This document shows positions 1-12,200 of a DNA stretch of 64,000 nucleotides, piece by piece. The notes beneath the pieces are model-generated. The model searched no databases. It was not told the DNA's origin and was given only the letters and a program-made list of their open reading frames with translations. The stretch's first letter is position 1. Every line of letters starts with the position of its first letter. Source of the DNA: Acanthopleura granulata (taxonomy: Eukaryota > Mollusca > Polyplacophora > Chitonida > Chitonidae). The DNA is taken from NCBI GenBank assembly GCA_016165875.1, contig JABBOT010000080.1, positions 43,869,772-43,933,771 of the forward strand, read 5' to 3'. A program made the translations under genes and the position numbers.

Positions 1-700
1 ATTGATACTACAATTTATGTGCACTTAAACCAGATTTCATTGAAATCAGTGAAATCAAACTGAATAAGCAGACAGAGAGATGGACAACCAACCACTGAAA
101 TCGAAAATCAATACTACGAATTATGTATCTCTATGTACTCTACACTTCAAAAAAGTTTCACTTAAATTGAACAAAAACTGTAGGACGAGTAACTTTTTGA
201 AAGATAAATGTATGATAACATAAACTGGATAAATACACGACAGATGGACAACTGATCACTGAAATGAAAAATCGATGCTACAAATTATATACCTTAATGT
301 GGTATACACTTCAACAAAGTTTTGTTTAAATTGGACAAAAACTGTAGGAAGAATAGCATTTTGAAAGATACATGTATGTTAACATACAGGATAAACAGAC
401 AGGCAAATGGACAACCAATACTTGAACTGGAAAATTGATACTAAGAATTATGTACCTTGGTGTATTCTACACTTAATTTAAGTTTCGTTGAAACGGGATA
501 AAAACTGTAGGAGGAGTAGCGTTTTGAAAATGTTAACAAATTCTGTACAGACAGACAACAGATCATCGAAATGGAAAATGGATTTCATGAATTATGTATC
601 TTGATGTCAGCTACACTTGACCCAAGTAAATCGGACAAAAACTGTAGGAGGAGTACTATTTTGAAGGAAATGTTGACAGACGCTGGACAGACAGACGGCT
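1..700. repeat. Tandem repeat, ~163-bp unit, about 4 diverged copies
   Basis: A diverged unit recurs four times. The landmark 'aaaactgtagga' appears near 173, 336, 500 and 636, spaced about 163, 164 and 136 bp. Each unit also carries a gacagacagatggacaac-like stretch and an 'aattatgtacctt' stretch. No open reading frame is conserved between copies, so it looks non-coding. An A-rich low-complexity tract (about 750-810) follows. The window starts inside the array, so its true left end is unknown. Confidence 0.75.
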
Positions 701-1994
701 GGATGCCGCACAACTTGCTAATACATAATCTTTTCTGGTATTCCACCAGTAGAGCTAAAAAACAAAACAAAAACAAAAAAAACAAAAGAACAAAAAAAAA
801 AACAACAGACTGAAACACACAACCCGTAAGCAGTCGATTCACAAACCCTAAAACATTATGTAATTCTTCTGAATCAACATAAACTATGACACAAAAAGTT
901 ATCTGCTTTGCTTGCTTCATTTTAGCTGCAATGAACACAACTGTACATTCATTGTGAGGTGTTACATTCGGATGGACATTGCCAAAACACTGCCATGAAT
1001 GTGTTAGCATAGTCATGTTCTATAAGCAGTTAGCTGCTACAGCACAAAGTCATAGCTGCCGTATCATGACTCCATTGATTTGGTAGTTTTGAAACATTAA
1101 TTGGAAACAACGGCGCTTCACCCTAATAGGAGAAACGACTCACAAGGATTGATGACTTAACTATTTACATGTAGCTTCACTTCTACACTATGTAGTGGTA
1201 TGGGCAATATCCTGGGCACACACTGCTATTGTTCAATGGTAGGTAGTTCTCATCCTGTCACAGTAGGAAGGATCATATACAAATCTCTATGAAGACGAAA
1301 CCATAGAACATGGAGTGATATTGTACACAATCATCGGCAGCCTAGCCAAAGAATCTTAGTGGTGAGGATTTTTATAATTGGTCATGTTACCATTTGCCAA
1401 AAGGACGAGCACTGTAAGTAAACAAACAGCAATCTACAGTTGTTGGGGCTATCAGTAACCCCAAATCGTTCCTCTTTCGTATAATAATGTAAGTACTCAA
1501 TACTGTGGACATCCAGGCTTTAGGCCTTTCACTTGCACCTGTATATATTATTTATGTAGAAATAAATATTTTGGAAGTAAACAAAATTCTCAAGGTGACA
1601 CAAATAAATTAAAAACTGTGCTTTAATTGTTGCGGTTGACAATTTACACATGACGTGTCCTATTGTCTCTTAATTAAAGATGAACTGTCCCAGTTGATTA
1701 ATTTTTTTGCAAAAAATGGCACAGTATATGTTAGAGGAATCTGAAAAATTGTGCCAAAGCCAATTAACTAGATGTTTCAACAAAAATATTTTTTTCCAAG
1801 ACCGATAGGCTGAGTTTTGTGAAGCTTGCTATTCTCTACATCCTTATCTGCCCTTGATGTCCCAGTAGTGCATGATGTCACACTGGCGATATGCCGTATC
1901 GTGCAGCAATCCACTGTGTTAAACATTTACTGAATTACAATGGGACTAGCTTTCATGCCTTCCCATTGGTCCCTCCATGTAAAGAAAATGGATG
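701..1994. other. Intergenic stretch with no recognised gene
   Basis: A+T-rich sequence with an A-rich tract at about 750-810. Short open frames exist on both strands but show no domain, no splice context and low-complexity translations. Nothing here can be supported as a gene. Confidence 0.5.
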
Positions 1995-2320
1995 ACTCTC
2001 ATGCGACGCCACCATTTCAAACCAAATAAGCACTCTACATGCAAATTATGCACCAGCCAATTCGATGGGGTGTGTTTTGATCATTCTTAAACTAGTGTTT
2101 GGAAACTGGAAATGCCACAATTACGTCACATATATTTGACACACTAGCGTCATTTCAGGGCAGACAAGCGATGTGCGATTTTTTTTCCCAGATTTTTAGG
2201 AGTTAAATGTATTTCTATTTTCTACGAGTAAAAATACTTAGCAGAGGCATTTTTTTTTGCGCATCATTTTTGTTATATCACAGATATATTACTCAGTTAA
2301 GTGAAGTGAAAAAACAGAAC
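1995..2320 (+). repeat. Dispersed repeat A, copy 1
   Basis: About 325 bp aligns in the same orientation with 9445-9768. Shared landmarks are 'accaaataag', 'gggcagacaagcgatgtgcg', a T-rich run, 'atatcacagatatat' and 'cagttaagt(g/a)aagtgaaaaa'. The two copies differ at perhaps a quarter of positions. No terminal repeats, tRNA boxes or coding capacity were seen, so the class is unknown. It is probably a non-autonomous interspersed element. Confidence 0.7.
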
Positions 2321-2979
2321 CCAGACAGTTCACCTTTAGCTACAACTCTGGACAATATTAGGCATTACTATTGGAATATTTTCTGTTTTCTCTCAACTCC
2401 CATGTCATGTTATCTTTCACCTAGTCGTCCTCGTGCCTCTGCTAGAGGTCAATGAAGTATCCGAAAGTCTCGAATCATAATAAATAATACAAACAGATCT
2501 GTTGGAATATGTTAACTGCTGACTGTCACTACAGCGGGCTTATTCTTTAGGAAAGTTGGACTAACCGGACACTCTTAATTGGCTAAATAAATGACGACTT
2601 GGACCTGTTGCGGAAAAATCTCCTAATGTCTTTTCTTACCGAAAGACATAACCGAAATTATCAAGACAAGATATCCAAGGCAGTTTAAAAGTTCCAGAAG
2701 TTGGTTTAAAATAATTCAACTTCTGTTATTCCTAAATCAGTTCATTTGACAAGGACTGTACATCAATTCAGTGACTGTGACTTGCAAATAATGATTGACA
2801 ACATGCCGATGCCCAACAAAAAAGCGACGTGGCAAGTAGTAAGACAGCCATGGTCGAAAAAGGAATTATCGAGTTCAGGATTTCTTTTAAGCCTAATCTT
2901 ACCACCTTCTGTGCAAAATGTCGATTTCGAAGTCAAATTGAGTGGTAGAAAAACAAGTTTCGGTCCATGAATTTGTCTT

Positions 2980-3207
2980 CAGGTGAGTACACGATGGGGT
3001 GAGGTCAACAACAACAACATGTTTCCTTCCGGGTCATCCGGATGTGACGTCACTACAGCCATGTTTTGCAGTGAGTTTGTTAGAATTTCTCGATCAGCTG
3101 GATGAAAGGCAAAATCGTCGTAGAATAGTTCACGGAAAAAGCCTCTGAAAGGTTGTCCGCCGTGTCTACAGATAACCCGATCAACGAAAAAAGAAAGACA
3201 TTTTACA
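2980..3207 (+). promoter_or_regulatory. Candidate UBE4B promoter / 5' UTR
   Basis: The 230 bp before the UBE4B start codon holds a perfect palindromic CRE/ATF octamer (tgacgtca, 3045-3052). About 20 bp upstream is an ETS-type core, ccttccgg (3025-3032, CCGGAAGG on the other strand). ETS plus CRE just upstream of the initiator is typical of housekeeping genes, which fits a ubiquitin ligase. The transcription start cannot be placed from sequence. No TATA box is evident. Confidence 0.4.
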
Positions 3208-6200
3208 ATGAGTGAACTAACTCCGGATGAAGTGAGTTTGCAGCCGACGCATTTGCTTCCCAAAATCCTACGAGAAAAACAGCTCTGTCAAAACACGGTC
3301 TTGTTTCGATGCTTTGTGTTTTGGGGTGTTGCTCAGCGTTTCTGTGAGAGGAACATTTTATCAAAATACATGGCTGACATTTTGGATATAATTTCTGACG
3401 TGGGAAATAATTTTCATTTTGTCTTGTAGATGTATTGCGAAGATTTTGTTATAGATCAATGTTTGTTTACTTTTTTCAGCTGTGTCATCCAACAGTGCTA
3501 TGGGTTCAGCAATACTGCAGCTATTGTTGATAGTTAAGCGTGATTGAAGCCATAGACTGTTGCGCCTTTCCTGACATTTTACTTTTGAGAAAGCAGTCAA
3601 GAATAGACACAGTGTGTGGACTGTTCATTCTTCTTGGATTGGTTGACAACATGTCTTGTCACCTTGATTCGTCTGAGAATCTCTCCTGCCCTCTTTGCAT
3701 TCATCTGGGCACACAAGTCTCTTACAAACTGAGTCTTCGATTATTAAGTCATATTTGTAAATCACAACGCATGCTGGTATAGGCCAATAAGCGACAACAG
3801 AGGAGCCAATGTCAAATTCGCATACAGTCACGGACAGGTGCCAGACTGCAACTTTGAAGTTTGAGGCTGAATCTGCTTTCTGTCACTTTATAGCATCAAA
3901 ATATTGAAGTAACCATATCATTTTTGAAACGGGTTGGTGTGAATGAGAATATGATTTCTGTTTACTGAGTTTGAATAAAATAGTTATTTAATTTGGTAAG
4001 CATACAGTGACTAGGTTAAGGCATAGGCCACTGAGTGAAAATTGGAACTTAGCTCTTGTGAGCTGCAAGATTTCATGACTTCTTGACTAAAAATGAAACT
4101 TGGGTCCTTGTAAAGTGGGAATGTTGCTTATAACCCTACTGTAGAGCCTGTATTTCTTTTTGAGTGACAGTTTGTGTAAACTTTATACTGTGGTATGTTG
4201 CTAAGCTTTGGATCATATGTTTGTAGAGAAATATAGGCTTTCAGAACGGGTAAAAAGAGTGAGGATCATGGGTTGAATTGTAAAGGGAGAAATACATCTC
4301 CTTTAGATTTATTTGGATACCATGTGACTTTAGTATTTCAAAGAGATTCTCATAAAAAGCCTAAACCCCAAACCTCTATCTGACATCAATAATCCCAGTA
4401 TGGTGTTCTGTGTCTGCTGTTGGGAACTCTGGTTTCCTACAATCCTATAACTGACCGCCATCATGTAAGTGAAAAATTCTTATGTGTGGTGTTAAGCAGT
4501 AGTAAAATAAATAAATAACACTGAAAGAAATCATGTATTTCTTGCTTTTGGTTAAGGGATTTAATGAAAAAGGTTTCTTATGTTAAGATATGTCCTTTGC
4601 TTTCAGTGCCCAGGTGGTGAAAAAAAGTCCAGTTGCAGTTCTGAATGTATACATGCATACATGTTATTTGCCCAAGAATGTGTAATAAAAGTGGTTGTTC
4701 CTCTTCTGTAGATTCGACGGAGGAGGTTGGCTCGACTGGAGGGTGGCCAGTCACAGAGCAGCACGCCGTCAAGTTCTAGTCAGTCATCAGTATCATACAC
4801 ACCTCCTCAGCCAATGGAAACACCGTCATCCTCATTAGGGGAAGCCCAAGCCCTGCCCTCTTCACAGTCCAGTCAGCCATCACTGCGCATCACTCCATCC
4901 ACTCCACATACTCAGGGGCAGTCCCTCAAACCAGGTATCATCGACCTTGCCCATGGAACAGTGATAATAGTCTGTTATGTCTGTGGAAAACTCTTCCAGA
5001 AGGAGATTTTAAGAGGACTTTCATTTGTTTTATTTGAAGTGGTAGATGTACTGTATATCACCTGCCATTTGGCCCATGAAAATCCACACTTAGAAGCACA
5101 GTCAGAAAGGTTTAAGAATTATACTTTTCATGCCAACCCTAAAGTTTTGCTAGTAATGCATGTGCATTAATCAAACTTTAAGAAAAACTCTTTTAAAGTT
5201 GATTGGGTCTGAAATGAGCAAAATATGTCCCTTGGAAAACACTTAACTTCAGGTGAAATATACTAAACATCTTGAAAGAGGATATTAGGACACATGTGTA
5301 GAGAATTACTCACCAGTCGTACAAGATCCACTTTCAAAAAAAGCAAATCACTTTAGTATATTCTTAAGCTCTCTGACGGCAAATGATAACATTCTCTTCA
5401 GAAAATCAAAATGTTATGAGATGGTGGAGGTAGCTCTTTGTACAGATCTTGGTCTTCCCTTAAGCCTCCTAATGTTTGATTTATTTATTTATTTCACTGG
5501 TGTTTTACACGGTACTCAAGAATATTTCACTTATATGATGGCTGCCATTATGGTGGGAGGAAACCGATTAGAGCCCGGGGGAAACACAGACCTTCCCACA
5601 TACGGCCGGGGAGGAAGCCAGCATGAGCTAGACTGGAACTCACAGCAGTCACATTGGTGGGAGGTTTCTGGATCATTGCACTGCCATAACTTGCTAACCG
5701 ACTGAGCCACGGAGGCTTGCCTAATGTTTAAGGACAAGGCATGAAGTACACCTGTGCCTTATTACAAGAGTGTTAGGAGACAAATGTGTCACCTTCTGAT
5801 TCTCGAATGAAGCTTGTCAGTCACAAATACATGTTTGACATATGTGTGTACATCTGTTATAGTATAACATACTACTGGAAAAAGTCTGATACTGTGTGCT
5901 TATTGTACATGTATTAGCTAAATGAACATCATATCACTTTTACTGGATTTTCTCCATCTGAAAACCCGTGAACTGACTATGATACATGTATATGTCCCTG
6001 GAATATTACCCTAAAGGCATCATACACCAGTCACTCAAGTGAATGGTTTTGTCTTGCAGGAAGCTTAGCTTTGGATTCTCCGAGATCCCAGGACTCACAA
6101 AGCATGGATGTAGACACAGACTGTTCTGAAAAATTGTAAGTTTGAGATTTAAAATATTTAGCTTCTTTTCCTAACGGTAATCCTTGGCATACTCTACCCT

Positions 6201-9200
6201 TTTGTCTTGTTTTTATGCCGAGCATTATGCTGTCATTTCAGACAGTTGAGGTGTATTTAATGTCGATATTGAGGACATAGAAGAGAAAGATCGTTATGGT
6301 ACAGGTTCTGTGGCTTTAGTGATATTCAACTTCACATTGTTTCATTGGGAACAGCAACAGGCATCTCTTGGATTTACTGGTCTAAATTGGCTGCGCCAAG
6401 TCATCATTATATTTGTACGTTCACATTGAACTAAGCCTGTGTGATTTTGCTAAGCACTGATATGATACTGATGTTAAACACTTTAAATGTATGTTCAAGA
6501 CATTTTAAATATGATGTTCTTTGCAGTTAAGACAGATGTTACATGTTTGTAGTAAGTTACAGTCCACAAGTCTACATGTAAATGTGAAAATTTATCATAT
6601 CAAATTGAGGCCTCTGTGGCTGAGGTGTTAGCATCCAAGTGCAGCTCACTGACACTGAGTTTCTCACCAATGTTGCTGCGACTTCAAGTCCAATTCATGC
6701 TGCCTTCTTTTTTGGCAATTCATGGGAAAGTCTGCCAGCGACCTCCGCATGGTTATGGATTTGTTGCGGGAACTGCAAGGTTTCGTCCCAGCATAATGCT
6801 TAGCTGTCGTATAATTTAAATATTCTTGAGTATGGCATAAAACTCCAATTAAATACATAAATAGATACTATGTTAATTATCCTCCTTGACCATAAGATAA
6901 GTGGTAAAGGTTGTGGTATGCCAAACTATTGTCAGGTCATTTAGACTGAAATCAACTGACCGGTTGAGCATGAGCTCCTAGATCTGTGGTATTTGTCAGA
7001 TGCCCAAGTAGCAGCCTAAGCACTGTTTCACACTAAAATATAAAACCACAATCAGATAAAGCAGTCCTGAGAGACAATTTACTCAAAAGACATTAAAGAA
7101 AATTGAAAGGACAGCACAATACATGGGAACTCGTATGTCTCAAGATAAGATTTTCAAAGGAGTAATTCATTGGTAATATGAATGCATGAATATCCAAAAG
7201 GGCCAGTTACTGAGGACTACATGCAAATGTAAGGAAAGCAGCACAGTTGTGGTACGTAATATTTGATTTGATATTCTCAGATCTCAGCAGTCACAAGTGG
7301 ATGTGGACTCTGGCATAGAAACCATGGAAGTTGATGATGTTGAGGTTCGACCTGCTGAAAGTAAAAGAAAAAGAGTAAGGAATCATCAATTTGGCTTAAC
7401 TACCCCCCTTCCCTCCAAGTAGAAGCATAGAGTTTACTTGGAATCTCCCTGTCTGCTTGGCAGAGTGACATAGGAATATAATGCTGCATGTGTCTGGCCA
7501 TCCTGTTTTTAACACTTGTAACCAGAGAGAGAGATGAAATGAAATCTGGGCAGGTTGGAAAAAATGCCTCCTCCCAAAAGGGCTGTTTGGACACCCTCTT
7601 TCACATATCTGTCTAACCACCTATTGCCAGTTTCCTGCCTCTCAGTTTACAGGTAAATCCTTTTCAGTTTAAAAGCCCATTAAGACTTATAAAACTCCTA
7701 CTATACAGCTATGTATGCTTGTGTTTGTACATATTTGCAAACAAATATGACAGTTTGGCCATCTCAGAAGTGGCATGAATATATACATGAATATGCATGA
7801 TCAAAGATGAGGATTTAGGCTTTTGTCATTTATTTTCTAGCTTTTGAAGCTGTTAGTGTACCACTGCCTTTGTGGGTCGCCGGTGTTTCTCAAGACATAT
7901 CACTGTGCTCATTGTATAGTTTGTGTGATTAGCAAAGACAAGAAATGATTAATTGCATGTATGTATTCTCTGACTTCCCAGGATGTGAGTATTGGATCGG
8001 AGGCCACAGAAGAACAAATACTGGCTGCTCTGTGCCGGGTGTTCTTGCTGAACTGGCGTGAAGAGAACCAGGAGTCCCTGTATCTTCCTGTTCTTGCCCA
8101 GGCTGCCCAGTCAGGTGAGCCATGCTTATCTCCCTTTTGTCCTTTGTGGACTTTGGTGTCTAAGGCCACCCATCACTGATTAACTTTTCTTGCATGTTGT
8201 TTTCAACAAATGTTTTCATACCTCAATGGCAGAAGCCTGTATGTAGACTGCCTATGCTTAAGTATTTTAAGTCAATAAATCAAATTCGTTTGTTGATTTA
8301 TTGCATGGAATGGACTGCAGATCATTTTAAGCTCCACTAAGCTTTCTAGCTAGAGTAAAGGAATACTGCATAGGAAAATGCTGTGCAAGCTTTACCGTGG
8401 GCCTACTTTCTTACATCAAGTGCCTTACTGCTCATCTGTAAGTGAGTTAGTTTTTGTGTCTTGTTATGTGTCAGATACTTGAACGAATCACTTATGAAGC
8501 ATGCTCTCAAAGGAACATACTCGACTTTTTTGCTCTTTAAAATTAAGGTTTAGTATGCATTGAAGAGTTTGGTTATAGAGATAACGTATTTAAACATGGT
8601 GAAGGTGTATGAATTAAAAACTGAAAAGATTAATATGATCGGTTTTGAATTAGCAAACAGTAATTGGTTTATTCCATCAGAGCCAGTGGAGTTTGGAGAG
8701 CTGATTCAGCAGATCTTGATGGAGATGTTATACCTGTTACAACATAGTGAAGATAACCCTCTGTGCTCCTTGAAGATGAAAGTACAATCTTTGTCTCCCA
8801 TGCCAGGCTATGGTGCAGTTCACCCAAGCCCTAAAGGGTAAGTCGCCAGCATGTTTACACCTTCTGGAGCATGCCTCCTGGGGTTGATTGCAAATAATTA
8901 CACATGTAGTAATGATAACAGCATCAACAACGGCAAAAACAGTTCAGCTAGATTAATAATCACAGAAGCAACCAAAACACAGATAAAGAAGCCTATTGAG
9001 CAAAGATAAGTATCCAAAATGGTGAAAAACTTTTAGTGGTAAATGTTATTTATGATATATATTTGTATGGATACAGGAAGTAAGCCCTGTGAGCAGTTTC
9101 ATTTGTTTGTTTTCATACTTCTACTAACGTTCGTCTGCCTCCTCCTCTTCTGTATTAGCAGTATTAGCCCTTTGTCCTCGCCCCAGCAGGCTCCCAGGGA

Positions 9201-12200
9201 CACGACCCGGGTGCAGGTGCTGCACTGTAAGGAGGTGGACATGGTCAATTATCTGCTGGACTGTTACCGCAGGGTCGCCATTGAGGAGAGAGTTGCACCC
9301 AAGGTCTGTCAATTTTCCACATACTACTTTGACGGGGTAACTTGTGAGCAAGGGAGTTAACTCCTACCTGTACGTCTGCCTCCTTAAAATGGTGAACTTT
9401 CGCAGTGGATCGATTTTTTGTGTACATGCAACGAAAATGTGTAATTGCCACATGACGTGACTATTTCGAACCAAATAAGAACATTAAATTTTGCTCCTGC
9501 TATTTTGAAGAGATGTATTTTGATCTGGTATACAGACTAAAACCATTGTGCCTCAAAACCAGAACTGCCACAGTTACGTCATGTATAGTTGGCAGACTTG
9601 TGCCATTCAAGGGCAGACAAGCGATGTGCGATTTTCTTCACAGAATTTTTGATGCTAAATATTTTTATTTTCTACACGTAAAACTACTCACCAGATACAA
9701 TTTTTTCTTGGCATCATTTTTTTTTATATCACAGATATATCATCCAGTTAAGTAAAGTGAAAAATAGAACTGGAACTTTTGAGCTTCAAGGTAGATCCTC
9801 TCGTGATACAAAAAGTAAATATGTGGTTTATTGGCATTTTAAGCCTATACAGCACCTCACAGGGATAAGATTATGTTGTAACTTATAATTTATTAATAGA
9901 TTAAAATTCTGGCAGTGACATTGTGCTTTAATAATGTGACTTTATCGAATGCCTATCGAATTCGTCAAATGGTTTTAGACGTAATCACATTTAGGAACAT
10001 GATCAATTTGTTTCTTGCAGAGATCAAGTATTCCCCCCATGAGTGAGGTGATGTCTCTAGTCAGAAGTCAGTGTGTGACCCACTGCTCGCTGGTGCTCCA
10101 GGGTGTAGTCACAGTCCCTAGGTAAGTCTAGCCCAGGGAATGTGGTGATGTCTCTAGTCAGAAGTCAATGTGTGACCCACTGCTCACTGGTGCTCCAGGG
10201 TGTTGTCACAGTCCCTAGGTAAGTCTAGCCCAGGGAATGTGGTGATGTCTCTAGTCAGAAGTCAATGTGTGACCCACTGCTCACTGGTGCTCCAGGGTGT
10301 AGTCACAGTCCCTAGGTAAGTCTAGCCCAGGGAATGTGGTGATGTCTCTAGTCAGAAGTCAGTGTGTGACACACTGCTCACTGGTGCTCCAGGGTGTAGT
10401 CACAGTCCCTAGGTAAGTCTAGCCCAGGGAATGTGGTGATGTCTCTAGTCAGAAGTCAATGTGTGACCCACTGCTCACTGGTGCTCCAGGGTGTAGTCAC
10501 AGTCCCAAGGTAAGTCTAGCCCAGGGAATGTGGTGATGTCTCTAGTCAGAAGTCAATGTGTGACCCACTCCTCACTGGTGCTCCAGGGTGTAGTCACAGT
10601 CCCAGGATAAGTGTAGACCAGTGAGTGAGGTGTGGTGTGTGACCCACTACTCACTGATGTTCCAGGTCCGTAGGTAAGTCTAGACCAGGGAATGTAGTGA
10701 TGTCTCTAGCCAGAAGGCAATGCGTGACCCACTGCTTACTGATGCAGTGAGTCTAGACCAGGGAATGTAGTGATGTCTCTAGCCAGAAGGCAATGCGTGA
10801 CCCACTGCTTACTGATGCTCCAGGGTGTAGTCACAGTCCGTAGGTAAGTCTAGACCAGGGAGTGAGGTGTGGTGTGTGACCCACTACTCACTGATGTTCC
10901 AGGTCCGTAGGTAAGTCTAGACCAGGGAATGTAGTGATGTCTCTAGCCAGAAGGCAATGCGTGACCCACTGCTTACTGATGCAGTGAGTCTAGACCAGGG
11001 AATGTAGTGATGTCTCTAGCCAGAAGGCAATGCGTGACCCACTGCTTACTGATGCTCCAGGGTGTAGTCACAGTCCGTAGGTAAGTCTAGACCAGGGAGT
11101 GAGGTGTGATGTGTGACCCACTACTCACTGATGTTCCAGGTCCGTAGGTAAGTCTAGACCAGGGAATGTAGTGATGTCTCTAGTCAGAAGTCATTGTGTG
11201 ACCCACTGCTCACTGATGCTCCAGGGTGTAGTCAAAGTCCCTTGGTAAGTCTAGACCAGGGAGTGAGGTGTGATGTGTGACCCACTACTCACTGATGTTC
11301 CAGGTCCTTAGGTAAGTCTAGACCAGGAAATGTAGTGATGTCTCTAGTCAGAAGTCATTGTGTGACCCACTGCTCACTGATGCTCCAGGGTGTAGTCACA
11401 GTCCCTAGGTAAGTCTAGACCAGGGAGTGAGGTGTGATGTGTGACCCACTACTCACTGATGTTCCAGGACCTTAGGTAAGTCTAGACCAGGAAATGTAGT
11501 GATGTCTCTAGTCAGAAGTCATTGTGTGACCCACTGCTCACTGATGCTCCAGGGTGTAGTCACAGTTCCTAGGTAAGTCTAGCCCAGGAAACGAGGTGAT
11601 GTCTCCAGTCAAAAATCAGTGTGTGACCCACTACTCACTGACGCTCCAAGGTCTTGTCATAGATTCTAAGGGTATGTAAACCATTGTTTTCAATTATCAT
11701 TTGACTGTTGTAATAATTTATTGGTTGATCGGAGTTCTATGATGGCTCCTTATTTTTCTCATATTAGCCTGTTGTTTTTTTGTTGTACTTGATGAATTGC
11801 TCATGTGAAGGATAAAGTCAGCTCTACAGGGTCAAAAAGAAATATTTTGGTTGTATGTGTGTTAATGAAGCGCTTGAAAAATGGCTGTTGATGGAGAGTT
11901 AAATATCGTTACTTCCAGAGTGAATACATGATGTTATATTGTGCTTAAAAAAAAAAAGAGAAAGTCTTTAAAACAGTGTCAAGATGTTACTGTATGAATG
12001 ACGATGAATGACGATCAGTCTATGTATTTGCCAGCTACATAACTCTACGTCTGTGTTTTTGTTTAGGTCGCCTGGCCTGCCTTCTCTCCTGTTACCTGGT
12101 TTACTAGCTCACAATCTCCCTAGGGGCTTCCTTTCAGAGCTTGTACAGACAACCAGTAACGACCAACAGAGTTTCTCCAGGGTAAGATTCATTACTCCCT

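Noticed and set aside
2746..2970. 74-codon frame upstream of UBE4B, ending near a donor-like 'caggtgagt'
   Set aside because: The stop codon precedes the donor, and the translation resembles nothing I recognise. It could be part of a 5' UTR exon but not a supported gene.
10048..10629. CRISPR-like array or repeated functional exons
   Set aside because: Units are contiguous without spacers, and only the first has an acceptor. It is an exon-derived minisatellite in an animal gene.
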